Positions 44,982 through 54,938 of a DNA stretch of 64,000 bases are shown here, piece after piece (the stretch's first letter is position 1; each line of letters opens with the position of its first letter). The DNA is from Oscheius tipulae (Eukaryota > Nematoda > Chromadorea > Rhabditida > Rhabditidae): assembly GCA_037178975.1 (NCBI GenBank), contig JASJZH010000001.1, positions 620,001 through 684,000 of the forward strand. The letters are read 5' to 3'. The position numbers and the translations under genes were made by a program. Below the pieces are notes generated by a model, which had not been told where the DNA came from, did no database searches, and was given only the letters and a program-made list of their open reading frames with translations.

Positions 44982-45313
44982 CTCTGCAAGCCGATACTTT
45001 AAACATTTGCCATAAAAGACAAAACAACTGACAGAAAGAGCAGGAACGAGTGAAAAAGAGCACGAATGCCTCGAGAGGTCAGCTGTTTTCAAAAACAAGC
45101 GTTTCGCGCGTTTGGTGCTACCGTATTCCGAAAATGGCATCGGAGCAGCAGGGAACAAACGCGAGAAGACTGAACTGTTATCTATCGATTTTTAATGAAA
45201 ACTGACATAAAAAACCAAGGATAGTTGCTTAGGAAGGTTCTTCTATTGCTCTTGTAAACTTTCACATCTTGGAACCATTTCCCATTTTCTTCTCATAATA
45301 GCTTAATTTAAAA
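44982..45313. other. Spacer upstream of CDT1
   Basis: Nothing coding; the CDT1 frame is open upstream to 45158 but the acceptor-like CTTGCAG before 44981 argues that this is leader. Confidence 0.4.
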
Positions 45314-45384
45314 AGTTGGTCACCCACGGGGATCGAATCCGGGACGTGTGGGTTCGAGTGGCGTCTCTTCCCAATACACCAACT
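45314..45384 (-). repeat. tRNA-like sequence, 71 nt, with paired acceptor-like ends
   Basis: Minus strand begins AGTTGGT and ends ACCAACT (7-bp perfect pairing) followed by TTTT, with a B-box GGATTCGATCC inside. The D-arm and T-stem are irregular, so I call it tRNA-like. A further B-box-like GGGTTCGATTCC lies about 120 nt to the right (near 45490-45510). Confidence 0.5.
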
Positions 45385-45884
45385 GTTTCTCTAAATCTTT
45401 GAAGGACTCTAACTTTGCTTAAAAAACGTGGTTGCATATTCTTACTCGACTCACAAAACTCTGCAAAATAGTACTTTACAAAAGTTTTGACATTGGGCGG
45501 AATCGAACCCGTCGACAAAGGCTAAAGTCAGACAACTGACAGAGACACACGGAACAAATTATTTTGGGAAGATTGTAGTTAGGTTGTTAGACACCCTTCT
45601 TTCTCTACCGCCAGACACTTCGATGACTTTTGTTAGCTGAACCCAATTTCACATTTTTCGTTCCCTCGATTTTTCTTAGGCACTTTTCTTGTAATAAGAT
45701 ACTGTTTTTTTAATCTTTTTTTGTAAATCTTGGAAAAACTTTGTTTATATTGCGCGTGCTCAACCTGCCGAGTTTCGGTACGCGCAGAGCAGACCTAAAC
45801 ATGGTCATTTCAGCTTTTTCTTATGTGACTGTCAGCTTCTATAATTTTTTTTACGAGCTCCAACATCGTCCTGGAACACGGAGG

Positions 45885-46180
45885 GATTGCATCGAGTTTA
45901 GTGTAGTGAGCAAAGCTCTACATGAATCGTTGAAGGAAGACCTTCGTTTGAAACATCACAATCGACTCAAAGATGCAGTGGTGAAGAACTTCTACGATGA
46001 CCTGTATCAAAGTTGGAAACAAACTACCTGAGCAGGCCGGCTTCAGGAAGTCCTTCTCTACTACGGACCACGTCCAAGTTATGAATGAGCTGATAGAAAG
46101 AGCCGTTGAGTACAACTTTCCGAACTACGCGGATGCGTTGCTTTCGTTTCGTGACCACCGACAAACTAACACACAGCGTC
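45885..46180 (+). pseudogene. RTE-type reverse transcriptase fragment, internally deleted
   Basis: One frame reads VVSKALHESLKEDLRLKHHN and jumps to NFYDDLYQS, skipping the usual intervening part. A second frame reads LPEQAGFRKSFSTTDHVQVM and NELIERAVEYN, the conserved start of RTE reverse transcriptase (PEQAGFRxGFSTxDHIxxV). It is therefore both deleted and frame-shifted: an old retrotransposon scrap. Confidence 0.75.
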
Positions 46181-46457
46181 AACCACACCATTGCGCTTTA
46201 GATAGTAGAGATCTCCGACGACCGAAGAATTAGTTTTTCTTTGACTGTTGACTCCGGGGTTGGAGGAGGGAGAGTACAAAAATTATTCAATCCGGCTTCG
46301 AAATGACCTTAGAATGACTGAAAGCGAGGCGGGTGGTAGACTTTTTTTTTAAATAGAAGGCAGTCTATCGCCCTGGGAGAAAAAAAATCAGAAGTATTTT
46401 GCCCCGTGTATGTCTCTTCAAATGCACAACAATTTCCAAACCCAATTTAATACAAAG

Positions 46458-46463
46458 TTTATT
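46458..46463 (-). terminator. Polyadenylation signal next to the Kelch stop codon
   Basis: Minus-strand AATAAA begins one nucleotide after the TAG (46465-46467), implying a very short 3' UTR. Confidence 0.6.
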
Positions 46464-46464
46464 T

Positions 46465-49400
46465 CTAACGAAACCACTTCAAAAGTTGTTTAGCCAGATC
46501 ACCAGTTGCAGTTACAGTGGTAGAAGCTCTAATTCCATAGGGCATGCGAGACATTTCAGTCCAAGTCATTCCATCAAAACTTTTCACTTTATCCGAGCAG
46601 TCCGATAGACCTTTGAGACCGCCAGCAACAAATACCGAATTTCCACAAGTAAAGACGGCAGCAAAATCATGCCAATAATTTAGACGTGGCAGTGTCTTCA
46701 AAGGCGTTCTTTCAGCAAGGTTTGACGTGTAGACATCAGGATAGGCAAAGAAAAGCAGTTCGTTTTTGTATGTGACAGCTGGGGTGTATAAACACGGAAC
46801 AGTAAAGTGCAGGTTCGAATACGTCCATTTGTCTTCTCCAGTGTCATAGTATCCAGCATAGTATTCTATAGAGTTATTTCCGCCTATACCAAATATGTAT
46901 AGTTTGTTGTTAAAGACAGTAATCCCTTCAATGCTCATAGTTTTTTTGATGGGCCTGCAAAGGTAATCTAAAATTTAGGCAATAGGTTTTGATCCAGTCG
47001 TTCAAAACTTTTATCTAGCGATTCGGCTTTCTGGGCTATCTCTTCTTCTTCTTTTCATTCAGGCCACCGTATATAAAAAGAAATATCTCTGAAAGCTTAC
47101 TACAAAACGAGAGCGCTTAGATTCAACACCTATTGTCTACGACGGCTTTCGCCTCTCTTGTTGGTTAAAAAGGCTGTACTTTTGGAGATGGAACCCGAAA
47201 CGTAGTTGAAACAAGACACTCCCATTTTTGCAGTAAGTTTCTAGAGATCTGATTGCTTTTGACTGAAAAAAGATAGCACAGAAATTTTGCGAACGACGAG
47301 AGAAAGTGTTCTTTATTCGCACCCCAACTGCGCGGTCTTTCATTCCGCGGAAGGTAAGTCTCGTCCTGCCCGCGCCAAATTAGATTGCCCACATAATACG
47401 TAACAGCGCCGAATTTTCGCATCTAGAAAAAAAATATGAGTAAAAGGATCAAAACTTATTGTCTGGATCGACTGAAATCTACAAAGGACTCACGCCAATT
47501 CACTCCAGGAATTTGCAACGGGATCGTAAGCAAGTACAGCTTTGCAAAAACCGTATCGCTCAACGACGTAAATTTTGCTTCTGTATGCGACGCTTTTGAG
47601 ATACATACTGCTTCGTCCTTTGGGGATACGGGTCAGTTCAATCCATGATCTATTTTCCGGATCCAGTTTGAACAAGCCCGCATCCATCTTTTCTCCATCG
47701 AAAGCATAGAGCTCTTCATCAAGTACCACAACTCCGCTGACAAAATCGGGTATTTTCACATCTAGCTCTTTCCAGGTTCTCGTATTATGTTTGAAAGCTA
47801 GAATAGTTCCATGTCTCTGAAGATTGTCTCGATAGCCGCCGATCAGCAGTGTCTGCAAAACATTGTAAATCACGATAAATATGAGAGCAACCTACTAGTT
47901 CAGTGTCAAAGGAATTTTGTATTTCCGATGAGAGAGGGCGACTAGGAGGTGTGACTGAAACAGGTAAAGCTGCAAACTGGCCAAAACCAAAATCTCACTT
48001 TTTGCAAAGTGTTTGGCGTTGTTATCATTGGTCATTAGAGAGCCCATGCTCTCTACCAATGAAGCGTTTTGTGCTTTCGGATCGTTAGGTTTCACATTAG
48101 TTTCACTTCCTAACTTGACGGCAATGGTTGTAAAATCAATTGCTTTTGGGCGCAGTTTAGACTGCGCTTGCAAAGATCTGAAAATGTGGATCGGAACAGA
48201 CAGAGACACAGATAGAAGTCCATTTTTGAGAGTTTTTACTCTACGTTGACACTGGCAAGGGGGAAAGGGCTTTTCTTTAATAGAATGGATCAAACACCTA
48301 CCTCAAGATCAAGTTTTTCATCTCCTCTTCCAATCTCAAGTCAATTTTAGGCCTAGTTCCATTAATGATCATATTGCAGAGATTACGTCGGGACAAACTA
48401 TCGTGCTCATAGAACGGCATTCTAAAACTGATGTATTTTCCTTTTCCTCTGTTTCGATACTTTCTGTGAAACATCTCCCACGTTGAAATACCAAGCGAAT
48501 ACACATCGGCTGCAGAATTCACTCCCTGACCGTCAATGACCTCAGGAGCCATATACACAAATGTTCCCATGCTAAATTCATTCTTTACTACTAAAGAGTA
48601 AGTGTTTGTCATGGTGTCCGCACAATTGTATGTCAACACTAATCCCCAAAAACACTGGCAAGACATTTCATATCAAGAGATAAGAGGACGAGTCAGTTGT
48701 AGAAAGAACTTCTGTTACGTTATTGGGGAAGCAGCGAGGCCGCCTACCATCCACTATAAGCCAAGACTAAAGACCCGCGATGCTGCCGTCGACAGCTGAT
48801 TAGTGACAAATGGCGTTCAACTTACAAACAAGAGTTTTTCTCAGTAATTGTGGCATCCGGCTTCGCCAATCCAAAGTCGCTGATCTTCAAGACGCTGATA
48901 TTTTCTCCAAGGAGCATGCTAAATTCGAAGTATCAAAATAGTTTTGGTTTACTCTGTGGTTGCAAAAAAAATTACATCGTAAGATTTTTCAGTTGACCAG
49001 TCCAGAATGACAGAGTCAGCAGAGGTAGACAGGAGGACGGCAAAGAGAATAGTTGAAAGGAGCGAAGTTCCCAGGGCTATATAACAACCTTATTTCCTCA
49101 TAATTACCAGGCCGACGGCGATAGGGAGGCCAGAAATTAGTCACGGGAGAAGATGTGAGCCTTTAGCAGTAAAAGCCGTAAAGCTCTTCCCTAAACTCGT
49201 GCAGGAGCTCCAGCGATGGAGACTACAGAAAGAGTAGGAAAGAGGGCCGCGCGGGGAGCGACTGCCGCAAGTGGTTACGGTAGCCGGATCCCGCCACGAT
49301 CTCGGCAATGGGGCGATAATCCAAATAGTAGGAACGATCGTAGTTAGGGTTGGGCGAGCAGCGACTTTTAGGGAGAGCACGAGCGCGAGCACTAAAAAAA

Positions 49401-50434
49401 TCTAAGAAACGTTACTTGTCCATCCGTTCAGCGTGAGGGAAAATACTTTATCCTTCAGCTTTGACTTGATGATTTCAAACAAAAAAGTGCAAATGAATGA
49501 GTGAAATCAGGAAAGAAAAAATGAAAAAAATTAAAAGTTCAAAACTTTCGCAAATCGCTCGCATGCGAGCACAAGCATTTTAGAATTGTCGCTCGCGTAT
49601 TGGATTTTTCGCGCTCGTGTTCGCGACAAAACGAGCAGCGTTCGAATTCCTCGTCGTCTAGACAGTTTACTGGGGCGACGACAAAACATGGTATTTGGTG
49701 TTTCAGATAAACAACTCACTTTCTTGTAGTCACATCACGATGAATAATGTTTTGGCTGTGAAGAAAGGCAATCCCTTGACCGGCCTGTTGAATCCAAGAA
49801 TACACTTGGTTGTCATCGTACTCTATTGACAGGTCGTGAATAACTAAAGTAGCAAAAGAAGTGACGCTACCAACAAAAGATTCACCTGCATGCAAGCTTC
49901 CGTTAGCCATAAATTCCATGACATATCCGTGGCGCATATCATCGGTTCCGTCTTCAAAGTAGAACGAGCCCAATAGGCGAACAATGTTTTGGTGACAATT
50001 CACCTGAAAGGGAACAAAAGACTGAATATTATTCGAGACAGGGTAAAGTTCGCAGTTCGCATTTTTAGACTTTTTTGATCTTCCGCGAAGTTGAAGTATA
50101 GACCAATAGCCACAACATTGGAGAATATTTAAAACACAAAATGTTGTCTTGTAGTCGAAAATGCGAATACGTTATTATTAGATTATTTAGACAGTGCTTC
50201 TATTCGAATTTCTACGGTACTCACTTTGACCAATGTTTTGAATTCCTGCTCACTGTACTTATTATCCGGACATTTGAACACTTTGACCATGACTTTCCTA
50301 TCGAGAAATTGAAATTCTAGTTAGAAAGAAACCTCACCCGTGGATGTCATGCTTAGCCGCGTAAAGAACTCCTTCACCGCCCACATCTTTCTTGATCAGC
50401 TCGGAAAAGTGGCCACTCGTGAAGCGAGTAAAGC
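46465..50434 (-). CDS. Protein kinase joined to Kelch repeats
   Basis: Minus-strand exons that keep phase: 50338-50434, 50225-50297, 49886-50003, 49720-49843, 48830-48918, 48302-48590, 47999-48177, 47896-47954, 47494-47852. They encode a kinase with VMVKVFK (beta-3 Lys), the catalytic loop FLHSQNIIHRDVTTRNMLLG, KISDFGLAKP, GTFVYMAPEVIDGQG and the closing LRSLQAQSKLRPKAIDF. A 60-residue linker leads without a stop into Kelch blades (TLLIGGYRDN, TRTWKELDV, ELYAFDGEK, ENRSWIELTRIPKG, YDPVANSWSEL). Later exons (about 47165-47422 and 46465-46954) encode more blades (AVTYYVGNLI, NSVFVAGGLKG, SFDGMTWTEMSRMP), but the join at 47494 to 47422 is one base out of frame. The start exon is not found. The HRDVTTRN loop suggests a tyrosine-like or TKL kinase. 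AATAAA (46458-46463) lies just past the stop. Confidence 0.65.
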
Positions 50435-51608
50435 CTAAAAACAGTATGTAAAACAATTCGAAAGGCACCTGTTTCAGTTGATTCCAACCTAAATGCAGAC
50501 ATTAAGGGAGCAAAGATAGAATGGTTGGTTGGAGAAGTTTTTGCTGTGAACTGATAACGTGGAAACGATAGTAGCTTCGAAAGGAAAGATCACAGGGAGG
50601 TGGAGATTCTGGGTCAACTAATCTACAAAAATTCTTCTAAAGTTCTTTTCGAGGTTTTCGTAAAAAGATATAATGGGTCAACCAATGAGTGCCTCACCGT
50701 TTTTGCTTCAGCTCTGTTCCTGTCGTATATTTCTAGATAACTGACTCTTTGTCTCCCTCTCGACTTTTGACCACTCATTCTCCCACCACCGACCATATGT
50801 CTCTCTGAATTTGCAGATGTCAAATTTGCTTTCCCCACCTCCTCACGACGCTATCAAGAAAAGGACAAAAAGTTTGTACTTCTTGCACCTGCAGAGCGAA
50901 TATTCAGAGAAGTCCGATCTGAACTGATCTCAGCGCGTGTCTGTCAACTTTACCTTCAGGTTCTGACTCAATTCTTTGTCTTCTCCCCGTTGACCTATCT
51001 CAGTCATACCATGTATCTCTCAACTTCTTTTTGTTGGCCTGTCTAAAGTTACCTGTCCAAGTCAGCCTGTCACTCGCTTCTCACAATCACATGTCCACCT
51101 GCAACTGTCAATCTGTCCCTGTTGACCTTTCCATCGTGTCCTTACCAACCCAGTCCCTGTCAACCTATCAAGTCTGCCATATCTCTATCAATTAGTCGTT
51201 TCGAAAGGTTGTTGTGGTCACTATTAACTTATCTATCGGATCCTGCCTCCCTGTTAACCTGTAACTCTCATCATGTCTCTGTCAATCTTTCTTCCTGTCA
51301 CTATGGACATGGTCTTCTGATAATCTTGCTCGTCGTTCCCATGTCCATCTCTGATCCTCTTCATGTCAACTTATCATTCTTGTCATGTCTATGTCTAGTT
51401 GTTTATTGGACAACGTGGAAATCGCAGACTGTCGAGATGTTTAAGAACAACAAGCTGGCCGCTGTATGAGAGGATACACAATCTGAGAGGATGACGAATA
51501 ATAAAATGAAATGACACCCAGTGAAACTGTATCTGTCTCTACTATGTGTACATTTATTGACACTATTAAAAGCAACAATCCGAAGATCGTGGTTAAAAAT
51601 TTTAACAA
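50435..51608. other. Intergenic spacer with diverged CTGTCAAC-type tandem tract
   Basis: From about 50940 to 51410 the motif CTGTCAACCT and near variants recur every 15-35 nt. No coding gene is supported; the 5' end of the kinase-Kelch gene probably lies near 50450-50600. Confidence 0.5.
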
Positions 51609-52572
51609 CTAGAAGAAAACAGATCTGGGAGGACAGGGACAGTATGCCGCGTCTGGACCAGGTTGTCCGGGGTTGCCGGGCTCGCCGTCCTACAGATTCA
51701 AAATTTGGGTATGAACCAATACTAACCGTTCCATTATCTCCATTGGATCCAGGGTTTCCAGCCGGTCCTGGCTCTCCTTCAACCCCTTGGTTGCCAGGCG
51801 GACCATCTTCTCCATTCGGACCGGGAGCTCCCGGAGCTCCTTCGGGTCCGACTGAACCAGCTTCTCCTGGGCTACCCTTTCCTTTCTGACCATTTCTTCC
51901 AGGAGCTCCAGGCTCTCCAGGAGGCCCGTCCGGTCCATTCTCTCCGGCATCTCCAGGCTCTCCATCACTTCCAGACTCTCCGTCTCGGCCAGGCGAGCCG
52001 GGCTGTCCATCCTGACCATCGGGACCGGGTGGTCCTGACACTCCATCAGGACCGACAGGACCAGCTTCTCCGGCTGGACAAGGGACACAGCCTCCAGGAT
52101 TGTTTTGGAGGGCGATTCCGGGTGTACCAGGTCGTCCGAGCTGGCCAGCATCACCATCAGGGCCGGGTTCTCCGGGAGCTCCGGGGGGCCCATCGGCTCC
52201 GAACGGACAGGAATTGGTTTGTTCAGCATCACAGGTACACTGCTCTTGGGTCAGTCCACGCTTGGGACGGGAGAATGTGGTGCTGACGACCATGTCCTTC
52301 CATGCATCGTCAGCTAGACCCTGGAAGACGAGCACATGAGAACACAGACACAATCAGACAGAGAGCCAAAGACAAAGAGATACAGAGTGACAGAGACATA
52401 CCTTGAACTCTCCCAACTCCATTCTAGCTGTCTCATAGAACGAGTTGATGTCCGAAAATAGAGTAGCCACAAAAACAATGGATCCAATAGTCACGCAGGT
52501 ACAGACACCGGTTGCTGCTATCACAAGACTGCCAGTTGGAAGCATGTTGCGATGCCGTCCCTTCCGTGCCAT
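51609..52572 (-). CDS. Nematode cuticle collagen
   Basis: Secreted structural collagen of the cuticle. Exons 52402-52572, 51727-52320 and 51689-51609 sum to 846 nt (281 residues). The N-terminal nematode collagen domain contains the membrane-spanning segment LVIAATGVCTCVTIGSIVFV and SFYETARMELGEFK. A KRG motif preceded by SRPKR is the subtilisin-like cleavage site. Next come CTCDAEQTNSCPFG, a first Gly-X-Y block, the NPGGCVPCPAGEAG cysteine knot, a long Gly-X-Y domain with short interruptions, and the tail AAYCPCPPRSVFF. This cysteine and tail layout is typical of Rhabditida col genes. The particular member cannot be named. Confidence 0.95.
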
Positions 52573-52902
52573 TCACCGCCCTTTTATGTCCCTCAGCGGA
52601 CGGAGAATCCAGCATGGTCAGTTCTTTTTCCCAGGGGGACCAATTGGAGGCTCGGGCAAAAAGCTCCAATGGATTTTATCTCACGCAACGGGTGTCGCCA
52701 TAATAAAACGTGTTGCTTTAGTTCCATGCCTGGGAAAACATTGGAGAAGAGATAGAGACACAGAGAGACAGAGAGACACTGAACCTTTGACTGACCATCG
52801 AAACCAGAAACTTTATTCAATCGTCTCAAGATAACCCGGCAAAATTTGTATCGGAAAAGAGGAATTGGGATAGACAACAGAGATGAACATCTCGTGGACT
52901 GC

Positions 52903-53644
52903 CTACTTTCCACGCATACGAGCCTGAGAGAGCTTGTTCTTTAAGTCGTGAATCTCTGTCTCGGCCTTGCCGAGATCAACCAGGATTTTGGCCTTCTCGC
53001 TGACTTCGGCATCACGGAGCAGGTCGAGAATCTTTCTGTAGCGGTCACGGTAGTGCTCGGTACGAGCATTGGCCTTGGAGAGTTCTTCCTTAACAGAGTC
53101 GAGTTCTGTTTGAACTTCAGTCAGCTGCTTGCGGTAGAATTCGGCGACCTGGAAGGAGATGGTTCAGAGAGCGACAGTGACTCACCGCCTTCTCCGCCTG
53201 CCCAGGGAACAGAACGGCAAACTTTGTGATGAGATCTTCCTCTGTCATGAGCTCCACAGGCTTCTTCTCCTCCTCAATGACCCTCGTCTCACAGCTGACA
53301 GACTGAGAGGCCACAGCCTGTCTTAGTCTCTCCTTCTTGAGATCCTCTTCCAGACAGCTTGTTTTGGCATCTTGAATCACGAATCCGGTCGTAGGGTCGA
53401 CAACCTTGTCCTTGTTGGCCTTCTTCTGCTTCGGACGCTGGGTACTGACAGCGTGGATGATCAGCTTGGTGTTTCCGTTTTGGACTGGTCTGAAACTGTC
53501 TGTCTCTGTCATTGTCTCTCTCACTCACCTTTGATCCTTCTTCTGACCATTCTTCTGTCCACCATTTCTGCTGACCACCGGACCACTGAACTCATTGTCT
53601 GAGTCGTCCTCAATGCGCAAAACGGAGAACTTGGAGCGGGACAT
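52903..53644 (-). CDS. GKAP1-like G-kinase-anchoring protein
   Basis: Homologue of G kinase-anchoring protein 1, a Golgi coiled-coil adaptor. Exons 53529-53644, 53186-53489 and 52903-53148 sum to 666 nt (221 residues), shorter than the vertebrate protein because the middle is reduced. The N-terminus MSRSKFSVLRIEDDSDNEF matches the family's SRFxxLxxxDSxSDSE start. The C-terminal coiled coil contains ARTEHYRDRYRKILDLLRDA and EVSEKAKILVDLGKAETE, as in GKAP1. Both introns are short (39 and 37 nt) and made of GACAGAGA-like sequence. A minus-strand AATAAA lies at 52811-52816. Confidence 0.8.
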
Positions 53645-54938
53645 TTTTTCCTAGGGACTTTGAGATTCGATAAGAGACTGAAATGAGAAATTTAATGGGA
53701 AGTGTGAGAGACAGAGAGACAGAATTATGGGTTCGAAGAAATGGATGTTCCCACGCCTGGGTCCTGGCACGACTTGACCACGACCTGGTTGGAAAACAAA
53801 GTGCAATAGGGGGTATTGCCGCATGCTTTTCCCCAAAATATACATTCCATCTATGAATTTTCGACTAAATTCCGAGCTCTGGATGAGTCACACCCGCACA
53901 GTCTAGGTAGGTGAACTGTCTACGTTCAAATGTTCTGTAATACCCTTTTAAGTTCTTATATGACTGGAATAGTCCGAAAATGGAGAAATTTCTTTAAACT
54001 ACATGGAAAAAAAGAAGAAATTGGACTAAGGTAGGCATTTTATTTTCAAAACACAGAAGCGCGCGAAATAAAAATATAGAGAAGGCAAGAGGAGGAAATG
54101 AGTCATGTTGAGAGAATGACTAGCTAAGAAGCGATCAACATTTGGAGCACTTTTATGAAAGCGAACACGTAGATTTCTTCAATGATCTTGCTTTTCTGTT
54201 GAAGTAGGATCGCTCATTTTAAAGGAAAAGCTATAATGACTTTTGAGTATAGAGAGACCTATTGAAAACAGGGGTTTTGGCATGGACTGGTGGTAGAAAG
54301 GTGACGAGAGATTTCTCTCCTTGACTCTCTCATTAAAGAGTACTACTGTGGTCCTTTTCAGAAAGAGACAATGCGAATAGTTCCACTTTTCAGTAGTCAC
54401 GTAGTCTGGCCATGGATCCGAATCTATTGAAATACTGTTCCGGTGTGGCAGACTACCAGCACCATCAGGAACATCTGGATAGACTACTGTCCAGTTCAAG
54501 TGAACTATCAGTCATGGAGACTACTGTCCTGGTTCAGTTGATCACTAGCTGCTCTACTGTTAATCCAGACTGTAGTCCAGTCCCGGTCACCAGTACTCTG
54601 TAGACAACGGATGGGACGAGCTCCAGTCGACTACTAGCTGACTACCGACCATCCCGACTATTCTCCAGTTCCTGTTGACTACCAGCAGTCTGAACTACTG
54701 TCTAGTTCCAGTAGACTACCCTCTCCAACGATTATCTACGGTGCAGTAAACGGGGAGATCCTGGAACCGGCCACAGAAGTCTTTTCCGGTGAAAAGTCTC
54801 TCTGCAACTCTCTTCCAATAAACTTGTTACAGTAATTTGCTTTGTTTTTATTATACAACAAGAGTTGAAATCTTGTCCTACCTTTGGCTTTCCATTCTCC
54901 TACAAACCGTGGAACTGTAGATTCGCGAGAATGCAAAG
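53645..54938. other. Divergent spacer between GKAP1-like and INPP5F genes
   Basis: No gene supported. At 54420-54725 an ACTACTGTCCAGTTC-type motif repeats imperfectly on the plus strand. The region must carry promoters for both flanking genes. Confidence 0.5.

Noticed and set aside
49100-49390. Minus-strand peptide frame (CSPNPNYDRSYYLDYRP) in a kinase intron
   Set aside because: It looks peptide-like but has no start, no signal peptide in frame and no splice partner; kept as unexplained intron sequence.
51521-52339. Plus-strand frames opposite the collagen gene
   Set aside because: Gly-X-Y coding forces long open frames on the other strand; shadows of the collagen.
52580-52588. ATAAAA as a collagen TATA box
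   Set aside because: It lies only about 10-15 nt before the collagen ATG, too close for a start site upstream of that ATG.
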